A DNA stretch of 64,000 nucleotides from Rhizobium rhododendri (GTDB lineage: Bacteria; Pseudomonadota; Alphaproteobacteria; Rhizobiales; Rhizobiaceae): positions 310,001 to 374,000 of the forward strand of contig NZ_CP117267.1 of assembly GCF_007000325.2 (NCBI RefSeq), read 5' to 3'. The translations under genes were made by a program, and so were the position numbers. The first letter of the stretch is position 1; each line of letters opens with the position of its first letter. Of the stretch, positions 18,953 to 27,720 are shown in pieces. Below the pieces are notes generated by a model. That model saw nothing but the letters and a program-made list of their open reading frames with translations, did no database searches and had not been told where the DNA came from.

Positions 18953-20002
18953 ATGCGCTACAATCAGCTTGGCAACACCGGCATGTTCGTCTCCGAACTC
19001 TGCCTGGGTACCATGACCTTTGGCGAGGCCGGCGGCGGCAGCACCTGGGGTGCAATCGCCGACGTCGACCAGGATGCAGCCGACAAGATCGTCGAAAAAT
19101 CGCTCGCAGCCGGCGTCAACTTCATCGATACCGCCGACGTCTATTCCTTCGGCGTTTCCGAGACGATCCTCGGTCAGGCGCTGCAGAACCTCGAAGTGCC
19201 GCGCAAGGACGTGGTTATCGCCACCAAGGTCTTCGGACCCATGGGCGAAAAGCCCAACGATCGTGGCGCCTCGCGCGGCCACATAATGGATTCCGTCGAG
19301 GCCAGCCTCGAACGGCTGCAGGTCGATCATATCGATCTTTACCAGATCCACGCGACCGACTCGGTGACCCCGATCGAAGAGACGCTGCGTGCCTTCGACG
19401 ATCTCGTCTCCGGCGGTCTGGTGCGCTACATCGGCGTATCGAACTGGCAGGCCTGGCGCATCGAAAAAGCGCTCGGCATCTCCGAGCGTCGCGGCTTTGC
19501 CCGCTTCGAGACGGTGCAGGCCTATTACTCCATCGCCGGCCGCGACATCGAGCGTGAGATCGTGCCGATGATGGCGGAAGAGAAAATGGGCCTGATGGTC
19601 TGGTCGCCGCTCGCCGGCGGGCTGCTATCCGGCAAGTACGGCCCGGGCGCACCCGGTAACGGCGAAGGTCGCCGCGCCAGCTTCGATTTCCCGCCAGTCG
19701 ATAAGGACCGCGCCTGGGCCTGCGTCGCCGCCATGCGTGAAGTCGCTGCCAAGCACGATGCCAGCGTTGCCGAAGTGGCGCTTGCCTGGATCCTCGCAAA
19801 ACCTTTCGTCACCAGCGTCATCATCGGTGCCAAGCGGGTCGAACAACTCGACCAGAACCTCAGCGCCGTCGATCTCAGGCTTGATGCCGAAGATATGGCA
19901 AGGCTCGACGAGATCAGCGCACTCGATGCCGAGTATCCGGGCTGGATGATGCCGCGCCAGAACGCCGCTCGCCGTCCCCAGCCTTTCGACCCGAAGGCCT
20001 GA
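18953..20002 (+). CDS. Aldo/keto reductase
   Basis: This 349-residue (alpha/beta)8-barrel protein is an NADPH-dependent aldo/keto reductase of the YajO/IolS-like type. The catalytic tetrad is visible: Asp59 and Tyr64 in FIDTADVYSFG, Lys92 in IATKVFGPMG, and His133 in YQIHATDS. The C-terminal cofactor region VTSVIIGAKRVEQLDQN is present. The ATG at 18953 has AAAGGAATTTC in front. It is transcribed alone, divergent from the HAD gene with 230 bp between, and closed by a good terminator. Natural substrate unknown. Confidence 0.9.
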   Translation: MRYNQLGNTGMFVSELCLGTMTFGEAGGGSTWGAIADVDQDAADKIVEKSLAAGVNFIDTADVYSFGVSETILGQALQNLEVPRKDVVIATKVFGPMGEKPNDRGASRGHIMDSVEASLERLQVDHIDLYQIHATDSVTPIEETLRAFDDLVSGGLVRYIGVSNWQAWRIEKALGISERRGFARFETVQAYYSIAGRDIEREIVPMMAEEKMGLMVWSPLAGGLLSGKYGPGAPGNGEGRRASFDFPPVDKDRAWACVAAMREVAAKHDASVAEVALAWILAKPFVTSVIIGAKRVEQLDQNLSAVDLRLDAEDMARLDEISALDAEYPGWMMPRQNAARRPQPFDPKA

Positions 20003-20018
20003 TCGCGTAGACTACGAA

Positions 20019-20046
20019 GCCGTCCCGCTCTGTCGGGGCGGCTTTT
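20019..20046 (+). terminator. Intrinsic terminator after the aldo/keto reductase gene
   Basis: The stem GCCGTCCCG pairs with CGGGGCGGC (one G-T wobble) around a CTCTGT loop and is followed by TTTT. It lies 16 bases after the stop codon. Confidence 0.85.
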
Positions 20047-20049
20047 CTC

Positions 20050-20679
20050 CTAAAGGAATGTTTCCGCAATCGGCTCCCAGCCATTCGGACCCGGACGAAA
20101 CTGCGGAATATGCGCGAGGCTTTGAACCAGGGCGCTGTCGGCGCCAAGCGTCTTCTGCCAGTCGCGGGCCTCGGTCAGGATCACGCCAACACCGACGACC
20201 TCGCCGCCCGCCTTGCGCACCAGTTCCATCGAGCCCTTCAGGCTGGAGCCGGATGCGACGACATCGTCTACCACCACGACGCGCTTGCCGGCCAGCAACG
20301 GAACCGCCTGCCGGTCGAGCAGCAGGCGCTGCTCGCCTTTGGAGGTGATCGATGTGATCGTCTGCACGAGCGCATCGCCAAGATGGATTTTCGGCGATTT
20401 CTGCAGGATGACGTAGCGATCAAGCCCCAGCGCCCGGCTGACCTCGATTGCAACCGGAATGCCGAGCGTGGCTGCCCCGACGATGACATCCGGCTTCAGC
20501 GGCGCCAGTTTGGCGGCCAGTTTTTCCCCGACATGTGCGCCGAACCTGACGCCGAGATCGATCACCATCATCAGCGAAATGCCAAAATCCGGTTTGATCG
20601 GGACGATGGGCAGATCGATTGGATAGCCGGCGACATCGACTGTCCAGTACTGGGTTTCGATGGCGGCGGGATCTGTCAT
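20050..20679 (-). CDS. Phosphoribosyltransferase family protein (adenine/xanthine PRT-like)
   Basis: The 209-residue protein contains the type I phosphoribosyltransferase signature VVVVDDVVASGSSL at residues 134-147, which binds the ribose-5-phosphate of PRPP. It also has the upstream IVGAATLGIPVAIEVSRAL loop. The order and length resemble adenine or xanthine phosphoribosyltransferases, and purine salvage is the natural guess. The N-terminal 45 residues (ETQYWTVDVAGYPIDLPIVP) are not those of classical Apt, so the base specificity is open. The start at 20679 has GAGGCAGACCC upstream. A DUF305 gene lies 48 bases before it on the same strand and could share a transcript. Confidence 0.82.
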   Translation of the reverse strand: MTDPAAIETQYWTVDVAGYPIDLPIVPIKPDFGISLMMVIDLGVRFGAHVGEKLAAKLAPLKPDVIVGAATLGIPVAIEVSRALGLDRYVILQKSPKIHLGDALVQTITSITSKGEQRLLLDRQAVPLLAGKRVVVVDDVVASGSSLKGSMELVRKAGGEVVGVGVILTEARDWQKTLGADSALVQSLAHIPQFRPGPNGWEPIAETFL

Positions 20680-20727
20680 GGGTCTGCCTCGGGAGGGGAT
20701 GAAAGCTTGATTGCGCTGATGCCGGTC

Positions 20728-21090
20728 TTACTTGTCGTGCGCCTTCAGCCACGCTTCCATCTCCTTGATCTCCTTCTGCTGGGCCTCAATGACGCCTTTC
20801 GCCAGTTTGCGAAGTTCCGGATCCTTGCCGTATTGCAGTTCGACCTTCGCCATCTCGATCGCGCCCTGATGATGGGGGATCATGCCGCGCACGAAATCGG
20901 CGTCGGCATTGCCGCTGTAGGTCAGGCCCATGTCCTTGTGCATTTTCGCGTTGGCAGCCGCAAAGGCCTGGCTCGACGGGCTCTGGTCACCCATCGGCTT
21001 GCTCATATCCATCTTTGACATGTCTTCGGCAAAGGCGGTGCTGGAGGCAAAGGCGAGTACGGAGGCCAGGAAGATGGTTTTCGTGAGCAT
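20728..21090 (-). CDS. DUF305 family periplasmic protein
   Basis: The 120-residue protein has a signal peptide (MLTKTIFLASVLAFASSTAFA) and a DUF305 domain with the histidine- and methionine-rich core FVRGMIPHHQGAIEMAKVEL. The fold is ferritin-like, and relatives are often found with copper resistance genes; the methionine-rich MSKMDMSKPM stretch after cleavage fits metal handling. No copper gene is next to it here. The start at 21090 has GAGGAATTCC in front. It lies 48 bases after brnA on the same strand and before the phosphoribosyltransferase gene. Confidence 0.88.
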   Translation of the reverse strand: MLTKTIFLASVLAFASSTAFAEDMSKMDMSKPMGDQSPSSQAFAAANAKMHKDMGLTYSGNADADFVRGMIPHHQGAIEMAKVELQYGKDPELRKLAKGVIEAQQKEIKEMEAWLKAHDK

Positions 21091-21138
21091 GGAATTCCTC
21101 GTTCGGGATGGGTCGAAATTCGCGTGAAATCAGACTGT

Positions 21139-21450
21139 TCAGATTTTGGCCGCCTTGCGCAACGCCTCGTTGATACGGCTCTGCCAGCCCTTGCCGGTGG
21201 CCTTGAAGGCATCGATGACATCGGGATCGAGCCGCAGCGAGATTTGCCGCTTCGGCGCCTCGACCGCCGGTCGCCCACGGGCCCGGCGAATGCTTTCCGC
21301 CAGATCCGGAAAAACGTCGGCAAACGGCCGGGCGTTCTTGAAGTCTTCTTCGGTCCATTCGGGATTTTCCGGATCCTCGGCAATCCCTCTTTGTATTCGT
21401 CGTTCTTCAGCGTCAGTGAGGATACGGCGTCCTTGATCGATATTGGTCAT
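21139..21450 (-). CDS. brnA: BrnA-type antitoxin
   Basis: BrnA binds and neutralises the ribonuclease BrnT and represses the operon through a ribbon-helix-helix domain. The 103-residue protein has the expected acidic middle (AEDPENPEWTEEDFKNARPF) and C-terminal DNA-binding part (KRQISLRLDPDVIDAFKATG, then KGWQSRINEALRKA). The start at 21450 has GGAGCCTTT in front and overlaps the end of brnT by 38 bases, the usual toxin-first order of this family. Both partners look complete, so the module is probably functional. Confidence 0.9.
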   Translation of the reverse strand: MTNIDQGRRILTDAEERRIQRGIAEDPENPEWTEEDFKNARPFADVFPDLAESIRRARGRPAVEAPKRQISLRLDPDVIDAFKATGKGWQSRINEALRKAAKI

Positions 21451-21691
21451 AAAGGCTCCTTTCCTTGCGACTGGCCGGCCTGAGCGAAATCAGCGATATT
21501 CCTTGATGCCCCAATCTCGCGAATATGACGGCAACCATGTCGTTGGCCAAAAGGCCGATCGCCTTCAGTCGTCCGTTTCGGGCATTGAGGATCATCGCCT
21601 CGGTGAAAAACTCCAATTCCAGGTCGCCGAAATCGAGATCATGCTTTTCGACGTTCTTCTCGCGCTTGCGCTCGTCCCACGTAATTTTCAT
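21413..21691 (-). CDS. brnT: BrnT-type ribonuclease toxin
   Basis: BrnT is a small RelE-fold endoribonuclease that stops translation when not bound by BrnA. The 92-residue frame starts MKITWDERKREKNVEKHDLD and continues FGDLELEF, with the ISLISLRPASRKERSLYDQY C-terminal block of the family (Arg and Tyr/His being active-site candidates). The ATG at 21691 is chosen because the family begins there; the open frame extends to 21844 without any similarity. The overlap with brnA and a shared upstream promoter indicate one operon. A likely promoter lies 22-50 bases upstream. Confidence 0.9.
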   Translation of the reverse strand: MKITWDERKREKNVEKHDLDFGDLELEFFTEAMILNARNGRLKAIGLLANDMVAVIFARLGHQGISLISLRPASRKERSLYDQYRSRTPYPH

Positions 21692-21712
21692 CGCAAGAAT
21701 ACCCCCGAAGTG

Positions 21713-21741
21713 AATATTTGTCGATAATAAAAGTGCTACAA
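21713..21741 (-). promoter_or_regulatory. Predicted sigma-70 promoter of brnTA
   Basis: On the minus strand TTGTAG (21736-21741) and AATATT (21713-21718) are separated by 17 bases in a locally A+T-rich stretch directly ahead of brnT. No experimental support. Confidence 0.5.
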
Positions 21742-21759
21742 TAAAACTTGGATTCTGCG

Positions 21760-22530
21760 CTATCGGCGCGACAGGCGGGCGGCGATCACCTGATGGACGA
21801 TCTGGTAGTCCCGGCTTTCCTCGCCGAGCGGCGCCACCGGCCATGTCCAGCGCTCGATGGCCTCGGGCGGTGCGATGCCGAGCAGCAGGTCTGCCTGCTC
21901 GTGGATCTTGCCTGTCCGGTCGATGACGGCGTAGGCGATATCGGTGACAAGGCAGCTGCGACAGGGCAGGACGGCGAGGTCGGCAAGATGTGCGCCGACG
22001 AGGCGTGCCGCCGCATCCGCCGGCATAATGCCTTTGCGGTCGTCGGATAGTCGCCGCTGGACGCCGCGGCCGATCTGCGACAGGAGATTGGCTGACACGA
22101 CGAGGTCGAGGTAGGGAACCTGCCGCAAAAAGCCGAGCGGTTCGAGGCCTTTCCCGGCGGTGAGCTGGTCATAGCCTGAGAGGTCGCGCTCGATCAGACG
22201 GACGTTGCCGAGGCGCCGGGCCTTCAACCAGAGTCGCACCGATGCCAGATGCACGAGATCGACCAGCACGACCCTATCGAAAGCCTGGGCCAACTCGACA
22301 ATGGGTACATCACGCAGCAGTCCTGAACCGAGCACCACGGCGGTGCGCCGCTGGGTGAGGTCGGCCATCGCATCGAGCACGGCCTTCTGGCTGTGCCGCT
22401 CGTGCTCTGCCCAGGCCTGTCGGCAGCGTCCGGCCCGCGACCACAGGCTGACGGAAGAGCGGACGAACCGTCGAAACGGCTTGCCGGTGAGGGGTAGGGT
22501 GGCGAGTTGCTGGAGCGTTTCGGCAATCAT
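21760..22530 (-). CDS. Conserved-type hypothetical protein with methyltransferase-like Rossmann motif
   Basis: The 256-residue protein has a glycine-rich loop VVLGSGLLRD (about residues 65-74) followed by an acidic strand end, RVVLVDLVH. Later comes LDLVVSANLLSQIG. This sequence of elements is what S-adenosylmethionine-dependent methyltransferases show at motifs I, II and IV. A CRSC pair lies near the C-terminus. I do not recognise a named family and cannot suggest a substrate. It is divergent from hisS with about 230 bp between them and has no obvious partner; upstream of its start the region is G+C-rich. Confidence 0.65.
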   Translation of the reverse strand: MIAETLQQLATLPLTGKPFRRFVRSSVSLWSRAGRCRQAWAEHERHSQKAVLDAMADLTQRRTAVVLGSGLLRDVPIVELAQAFDRVVLVDLVHLASVRLWLKARRLGNVRLIERDLSGYDQLTAGKGLEPLGFLRQVPYLDLVVSANLLSQIGRGVQRRLSDDRKGIMPADAAARLVGAHLADLAVLPCRSCLVTDIAYAVIDRTGKIHEQADLLLGIAPPEAIERWTWPVAPLGEESRDYQIVHQVIAARLSRR

Positions 22531-22759
22531 CGGCAGGAAGCGTCGGGCGAGGATGCGGCCAAAACCAGGATGACGGATTTTGCGGGTGGCGGCGTGGCGG
22601 TTTGCTGGAGCATCGATGTCGGCCTTCCCGGAAAGATATCGGCGAGGGTGGCATTTTTCCCCGGCAACCGCCAGCCGCCGAATTGCCGTTGCAACCCTTG
22701 CCGCAATCGGCCCGATCCGCTAGGAAACCGCCACTGTCACAGGACCGGAATGCAGCGCC

Positions 22760-24385
22760 ATGAACGACAAGCCGAAGAAGCCCCAGAAGCTGAGAGCCCG
22801 CCTACCGCGCGGCTTTGGTGATCGCACTGCTTCCGATATCCATGCCACCAACGAGATGGTCGCAAAAATCCGCGAGGTCTACGAGCGATACGGTTTCGAC
22901 CCGATCGAGACGCCGCAGTTCGAGTATACGGATGCGCTCGGCAAGTTCCTGCCCGACAGCGACCGTCCGAACGAAGGCGTGTTCTCGTTGCAGGATGACG
23001 ACGAGCAGTGGATGAGCCTGCGCTACGACCTGACCGCGCCGCTCGCCCGCCATGTCGCCGAGAATTTCAACGAGATCCAGCTGCCCTACCGCACCTATCG
23101 CCAGGGCTACGTTTTCCGCAACGAAAAGCCCGGCCCCGGCCGCTTCCGCCAGTTCATGCAGTTCGACGCCGACAGCGTCGGCGCACCCGGCGTCCAGTCC
23201 GATGCCGAAATGTGCATGATGATGGCCGACACGCTGGAAGCGCTTGGCATCAAGCGCGGTGACTACGTGATCCGGGTGAACAACCGCAAGGTTCTAGATG
23301 GGGTCATGGAGGCCATTGGTCTCGGTGGCGAGGAGAATGCCGCGCGGCGGCTGAATGTGCTGCGTGCCATCGACAAGCTTGATAAGTTCGGCAGTGACGG
23401 CGTTCGGTTGCTGCTTGGCGCCGGTCGTAAAGATGAGTCCGGCGATTTCACCAAGGGTGCGGGGCTCGATGAGAAACAAATAAACTCTCTCGAACTCTTC
23501 TACTCAGGATTTGCAGAACACGCGCCCGCTGCTGAGGCGCTCCAAGATGCAGCGACCGCTGACGATGATCAATTCATTAATGAAAATGGGATCACAATCT
23601 ACCCCAGCAGTTCTAGCAAGCTAGAGAACTACCTTAAGCTTTTTGGGGCGGACCATCCCGCTCATGAGGGTTTCAAGGAACTCAAGATCATCAGCGATGT
23701 GGTGCGCTCAGCCGGCTACGGCACCAAGCGCATCCGCATCGACCCCTCCGTCGTCCGTGGCCTCGAATACTACACTGGCCCGGTCTACGAGGCCGAACTG
23801 ACCTTCGACGTCACCAATGAAAAGGGCGAAAAGGTCGTTTTCGGCTCGGTTGGCGGTGGCGGTCGTTACGATGGGCTTGTGTCGCGTTTCATGGGCCAGC
23901 CGGTGCCGGCCACAGGCTTCTCCATCGGCGTTTCGCGTCTGATGACGGCGCTGAAGAACCTCGGAAAGCTCGGTCAGGACGAGGTGCTGGCACCTGTCCT
24001 CGTCACCGTCATGGACAGTGATATCGAGTCTCTGGGAGGCTACCAGAAGCTGACGCAGGCGCTTCGCGGCGCCGGGATCCGTGCCGAAATGTACCAGGGC
24101 AGCGCCAAAAAGAAGATCGGCGACCAGCTGAAATATGCGGACCGTCGCGGTTGCTCGCTCGCCATCATCCAGGGCGGTAACGAGCGGGCCGAGGGCGTGG
24201 TGCAGATCAAGGACCTGATCGAGGGCAAGCGCCTTTCCGGCGAGATCGAGGACAACGCATCCTGGCGCGAGGCGCGGGTGGCGCAGGAGATCGTGCCGGA
24301 AGCCGAGATCGTCGCCAAGGTGCAAGCGATGCTGGCAGCTCAGGCGGAGGACCGCAAGCGGGCGATGCAGGGGCGGCAGGCATGA
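22760..24385 (+). CDS. hisS: Histidyl-tRNA synthetase
   Basis: HisS charges tRNA-His. The 541-residue protein has class II motif 1 ([12 protein letters not shown] onward, with [13 protein letters not shown]), motif 2 ([20 protein letters not shown]), the histidine-binding motif RGLEYYTG at residues 333-340 and motif 3 (GFSIGVSRL). It is longer than the roughly 500 residues I recall for rhizobial relatives. The extra length falls between motif 2 and RGLEYYTG, at about residues 235-305. There third-position G+C by hand count drops to about half, against about four fifths just downstream, with unusual codons such as ATA, CTA and GGA. That segment is the tRNA-contacting insertion domain. Upstream of hisZ and hisG, 31 bases from hisZ. 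Confidence 0.96.
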   Translation: MNDKPKKPQKLRARLPRGFGDRTASDIHATNEMVAKIREVYERYGFDPIETPQFEYTDALGKFLPDSDRPNEGVFSLQDDDEQWMSLRYDLTAPLARHVAENFNEIQLPYRTYRQGYVFRNEKPGPGRFRQFMQFDADSVGAPGVQSDAEMCMMMADTLEALGIKRGDYVIRVNNRKVLDGVMEAIGLGGEENAARRLNVLRAIDKLDKFGSDGVRLLLGAGRKDESGDFTKGAGLDEKQINSLELFYSGFAEHAPAAEALQDAATADDDQFINENGITIYPSSSSKLENYLKLFGADHPAHEGFKELKIISDVVRSAGYGTKRIRIDPSVVRGLEYYTGPVYEAELTFDVTNEKGEKVVFGSVGGGGRYDGLVSRFMGQPVPATGFSIGVSRLMTALKNLGKLGQDEVLAPVLVTVMDSDIESLGGYQKLTQALRGAGIRAEMYQGSAKKKIGDQLKYADRRGCSLAIIQGGNERAEGVVQIKDLIEGKRLSGEIEDNASWREARVAQEIVPEAEIVAKVQAMLAAQAEDRKRAMQGRQA

Positions 24386-24416
24386 CGCGGGCAAGCGTTC
24401 GAGGGGAGATCGCCTT

Positions 24417-25538
24417 ATGCCGCTGATCGACCTCCCGACCTTTGCGCCCGAATTGCTGGCCGAATTTGAGGCCCGTCGCACCAGCCGCATCGACACCCCG
24501 GTCATCCAGCCCGCCGAGCCGTTCCTCGACATGGCCGGCGAGGATCTGCGCCGCCGTATCTTCATGACCGAAAGCGAAACGGGCGAAAGCCTCTGCCTGC
24601 GCCCGGAGTTCACCATTCCCGTCTGCCTGCGCCACATCGAAACGGCGACGGGCACGCCGAAACGCTACTCCTATCTGGGCGAGGTCTTCCGCCAGCGCCG
24701 TGAGGGGAGCCACGAATTCTACCAAGCCGGCATCGAAGATCTCGGCGATATCAATATATCGAGTGCCGACGCGCGTGCCATCGGCGATGCCACCGGCATC
24801 CTCACCCGCCTGTTGCCCGGCCGTCGCCTCAAGGTGACGCTCGGCGATCAGGCTGTGTTCGAGGCAGTCGTGCAGGCGCTCGGCCTGCCGCTCGGCTGGC
24901 AGAAGCGGCTGATCCATGCCTTCGGCGATACCGCGCAGTTGCAGGCGCTGCTTGCCCGGCTGGTCAGCCCGCAATTCGTCACAGATCTCGACGACGACGT
25001 TGCCCGGCTGGTGGCAGAGGATGACGAGGCAGCTCTTGTTGCCCACATCGACGGTACCATGCAGAAAACCGGATATTCGACCAATGCCAGCCGCTCGCCG
25101 CAGGACATTGCCCGTCGGCTGAAGGAAAAGCTGATGCTCTCGGAAACGAGGCTCGACGATGCCGCCTATGGCGTGCTTGAGGAGTTCCTGTCGCTGAACG
25201 TGCCATTGTTTAACGCGTCTGCTGCACTTGCCGGCTTTGCCGATGCGGCAGGCCTGCGGCTCGGCAATGCGCTGTCGCGGTTCGACGGCCGGGTTGCGGC
25301 GCTTGCCAATGCCGGCGTCGATCTCACCACCATCGAATACCGCGCCGCATTCGGACGGCCGCTGGATTACTACACCGGGCTGGTCTTCGAGATCGCAGCC
25401 GAGGGATCGCCTGCGGTGCTCGCCGGCGGTGGTCGCTTCGACCGGCTGATGGCGCTGCTCGGCGCCCAGAACCGCATTCCTGCTGTCGGCTTCGCGCTCT
25501 GGCTCGATCGCATCGAGAGTGAGAGGGCGCCGGCATGA
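24417..25538 (+). CDS. hisZ: ATP phosphoribosyltransferase regulatory subunit
   Basis: HisZ is a catalytically dead paralogue of histidyl-tRNA synthetase that forms a hetero-octamer with short-form HisG and is needed for its activity and histidine feedback. The 373-residue protein keeps the class II core ([37 protein letters not shown], and [10 protein letters not shown]). The anticodon-binding domain of HisS is missing, as expected. The ATG at 24417 follows GGGGAGATCGCC. Its stop overlaps the hisG start by four bases (ATGA), tying production of the two subunits together. Confidence 0.95.
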   Translation: MPLIDLPTFAPELLAEFEARRTSRIDTPVIQPAEPFLDMAGEDLRRRIFMTESETGESLCLRPEFTIPVCLRHIETATGTPKRYSYLGEVFRQRREGSHEFYQAGIEDLGDINISSADARAIGDATGILTRLLPGRRLKVTLGDQAVFEAVVQALGLPLGWQKRLIHAFGDTAQLQALLARLVSPQFVTDLDDDVARLVAEDDEAALVAHIDGTMQKTGYSTNASRSPQDIARRLKEKLMLSETRLDDAAYGVLEEFLSLNVPLFNASAALAGFADAAGLRLGNALSRFDGRVAALANAGVDLTTIEYRAAFGRPLDYYTGLVFEIAAEGSPAVLAGGGRFDRLMALLGAQNRIPAVGFALWLDRIESERAPA

Positions 25539-26236
25539 CCGTCACCATTGCCTTGCCCTCCAAGGGTCGCATGAAAGATGACGCGTCCGACATTTTCGCC
25601 CGCGCCGGCATGCCCATCGTCGCCGTCGGCAACGACCGTTCCTATCGCGGCCGTGTCGAAGGTTGGGACGGCGTCGAGATCGCCTTTCTCTCGGCATCCG
25701 AAATCTCCCGCGAGATCGGCAACGGCAGCGTCGATTTCGGCGTCACTGGCGAGGATCTCATTCGCGAGGGTCTGGCGGAAGCCGACAAGCGCGTCGAGTT
25801 TTGCGCCCGGCTCGGCTTCGGGCGGGCCGATGTCGTGGTCGCCGTGCCGGAAATCTGGCTCGATGTCGATACCATGGCGGATCTCGGCGATGTCGCTGCC
25901 GATTTCCGCAGCCGCCGTGGCCGCCGCCTGACGATCGCCACGAAGTATGCCCGGCTGACACAGCAGTTCTTCTCCAGCCAGCACGGCATCCAGCTCTACC
26001 GCATCGTCGAAAGCCTCGGCGCCACAGAGGGCGCGCCAGCCTCGGGCTCGGCAGACATTATCGTCGACATCACCTCGACGGGTTCGACGCTGGTGGCAAA
26101 CCACCTGAAGGTTCTGTCTGATGGCATCATCCTGCGCTCGCAGGCCTGTTTTGTCAGGGCCCGGAAGGACAGCCACAACAATGACCCGCTGATTGCCCGT
26201 ATCGTCGCCGCAGTCAAAGCAGCACTGCCGGAATAA
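25535..26236 (+). CDS. hisG: ATP phosphoribosyltransferase catalytic subunit, short form
   Basis: HisG condenses ATP and PRPP in the first step of histidine biosynthesis. At 233 residues it is the short form, which lacks the C-terminal regulatory domain and requires HisZ, encoded just upstream. Recognisable segments are the N-terminal [12 protein letters not shown] and the PRPP-binding [15 protein letters not shown]. The four-base overlap with hisZ shows translational coupling. The rest of the his pathway is not in the window. A long perfect hairpin follows the gene and separates it from the convergent doxX-like gene. Confidence 0.95.
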   Translation: MTVTIALPSKGRMKDDASDIFARAGMPIVAVGNDRSYRGRVEGWDGVEIAFLSASEISREIGNGSVDFGVTGEDLIREGLAEADKRVEFCARLGFGRADVVVAVPEIWLDVDTMADLGDVAADFRSRRGRRLTIATKYARLTQQFFSSQHGIQLYRIVESLGATEGAPASGSADIIVDITSTGSTLVANHLKVLSDGIILRSQACFVRARKDSHNNDPLIARIVAAVKAALPE

Positions 26237-26251
26237 GCAGCATCCCAAAAA

Positions 26252-26289
26252 CAGAAAGGCCCACCGTGCGGACACGGTGGGCCTTTCTG
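26252..26289. terminator. Bidirectional hairpin terminator between hisG and the DoxX gene
   Basis: A 17-bp perfect stem (arms 26252-26268 and 26273-26289, core AGGCCCACCGTG) closes a four-base loop. The A/T-rich stem ends (CAGAAA and TTTCTG) make it usable from both convergent genes. Confidence 0.85.
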
Positions 26290-26310
26290 CATCGCGATGA
26301 TTTAGGGCTA

Positions 26311-26757
26311 TCAGGCTGCGAGGGCGTAGGAGCCGCGGCGAGCGTCGAGCGAGTAGGCGCCGGGACCGACTGTGGCGAGGAAGATGTAGGCGCCGGCAAG
26401 CGTAAAGTTCTTCATGACCATGATCTGGTTGAGCGCGTTGATCCAGCCCAGTGCCGCGTCCGGAAAGCCCGGAACGTTGACGGTCGGGAGGTGGAAGACC
26501 ACTGCGGTGAAGATGCAGAATGCAGCGATTGCCCAACCGACGATGCGCACCTGGAAGCCGACGAGGACGCAGAGGCCGGTGACGAGTTCGAACAGGCCGG
26601 CAACGTAGGTCAGCAGCGTCGCGCCCGGCATGCCGGCGCCGGCGATCATTCCGGCGGTGCCCGCCGGGTCGGTCAGCTTGCCGAAGCCGGCGAAGATGAA
26701 CATGAATGCCAGCAGGACGCGGGCAACGAGAATGATGATGTTGTTAGTATTGGACAT
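26311..26757 (-). CDS. DoxX family membrane protein
   Basis: The 148-residue protein has four hydrophobic helices and the DoxX/SURF4-like opening, IILVARVLLAFMFIFAGFGK, with GMPGATLLTYVAGLFELVTG in the second helix. DoxX proteins are small inner-membrane proteins, some part of quinone-linked or redox-homeostasis complexes; the exact role is unknown. The start at 26757 has GGAGGGTCCG in front. It is divergent from a glutathione transferase gene, and the 199-bp region between them holds a palindrome that could be a shared operator, a layout that suggests joint control by a stress regulator. Confidence 0.85.
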   Translation of the reverse strand: MSNTNNIIILVARVLLAFMFIFAGFGKLTDPAGTAGMIAGAGMPGATLLTYVAGLFELVTGLCVLVGFQVRIVGWAIAAFCIFTAVVFHLPTVNVPGFPDAALGWINALNQIMVMKNFTLAGAYIFLATVGPGAYSLDARRGSYALAA

Positions 26758-26853
26758 CGGACCCTCCGGATGTGCATTGCCGATCGCGGCAATCTCTGGA
26801 GTTCTTATTCGCTATTTTACGCCCGTTGAAAAGATGAACGATCAAAGACGCTT

Positions 26854-26872
26854 CGTTCGCAAATAGTGAACG
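26854..26872. promoter_or_regulatory. Palindrome between the DoxX and glutathione transferase genes
   Basis: CGTTC and GAACG form a perfect inverted repeat around a nine-base A+T-rich centre, in the divergent intergenic region. Spacing is right for a dimeric regulator; which one is unknown. Confidence 0.4.
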
Positions 26873-26956
26873 CGATGAGCGCTTGTTGACTTTGCAAACC
26901 GCGCCGTCAGGTTATGATATCGTTTCCCGTCAGACATATCCAAAAAGGCAATTTCC

Positions 26957-27664
26957 ATGGCAGATCTGTCCTCCTTCCCGATCACCCGCCGCTGGCCGGC
27001 GAACAATCCCGATATCATCCAGCTCTATTCCCTGCCGACGCCGAATGGCGTGAAGATTTCCATCGCGCTGGAGGAATTGGAGCTGCCTTACGAGGCGCAT
27101 CTTGTCTCGTTCGGGACCAACGACCAGAAGACGCCTGAATTCCTGTCGCTCAACCCCAACGGACGCATTCCGGCGATGATCGATCCGGATGGACCCGACG
27201 GCAGGCCTATTGGTCTGTTCGAGTCCGGTGCGATGCTGGTCTACCTCGCCGAAAAGACCGGCAAGCTCATGCCGACAGATGCTGCCGGCCGCTATGAAGT
27301 TCTGCAGTGGGTGTTTTTCCAGATGGGCGGCATCGGCCCGATGTTCGGGCAGTTCGGCCACTTCTTCAAATATGCCGCCGATAAGGTCGCCAACAACATT
27401 TACCCGGTAGAGCGTTATCGCGACGAGACGAAGCGCTTGCTGGGGGTTCTGGAAGAACGCCTGAAGGGTCAGCAGTGGCTGATGGGCGATCTCTATACCA
27501 TCGCCGATATCGCCTGCTTCCCGTGGGTGCGTGGCGTCGACGTCTTCTACGGCGGCAAGGATGTGCTGGGCCTTGCCGACTTCCCGCTGGTCATGGATTG
27601 GGTAGCGCGCGCCACGGCACGTCCGGCCAGTCAGAAGGGCCTCGAAATCCCGAAGCGTGACTGA
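26957..27664 (+). CDS. Glutathione S-transferase, YfcG/YghU-like disulfide reductase type
   Basis: The 235-residue protein has a thioredoxin-fold N-terminal domain beginning IQLYSLPTPNGVKISIALEE, then NPNGRIPAMIDPDGPDG and LFESGAMLVYLAE, where the ES pair contacts glutathione. An all-helical C-terminal domain follows, ending with a TIADIACFPWVRG block. The TPNG-x-K motif, in place of a catalytic Tyr/Ser/Cys, is that of the YfcG/Ure2p group. Members bind two glutathione molecules and reduce disulfides. Glutathione would come from gshA in the same window. The ATG at 26957 follows AAGGCAATTTCC. Confidence 0.92.
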   Translation: MADLSSFPITRRWPANNPDIIQLYSLPTPNGVKISIALEELELPYEAHLVSFGTNDQKTPEFLSLNPNGRIPAMIDPDGPDGRPIGLFESGAMLVYLAEKTGKLMPTDAAGRYEVLQWVFFQMGGIGPMFGQFGHFFKYAADKVANNIYPVERYRDETKRLLGVLEERLKGQQWLMGDLYTIADIACFPWVRGVDVFYGGKDVLGLADFPLVMDWVARATARPASQKGLEIPKRD

Positions 27665-27720
27665 TACCTGGATTGGTGGAACTTGCGGAGCCGGCACTGT
27701 TGCGCTGGTTCCGCCGCACT

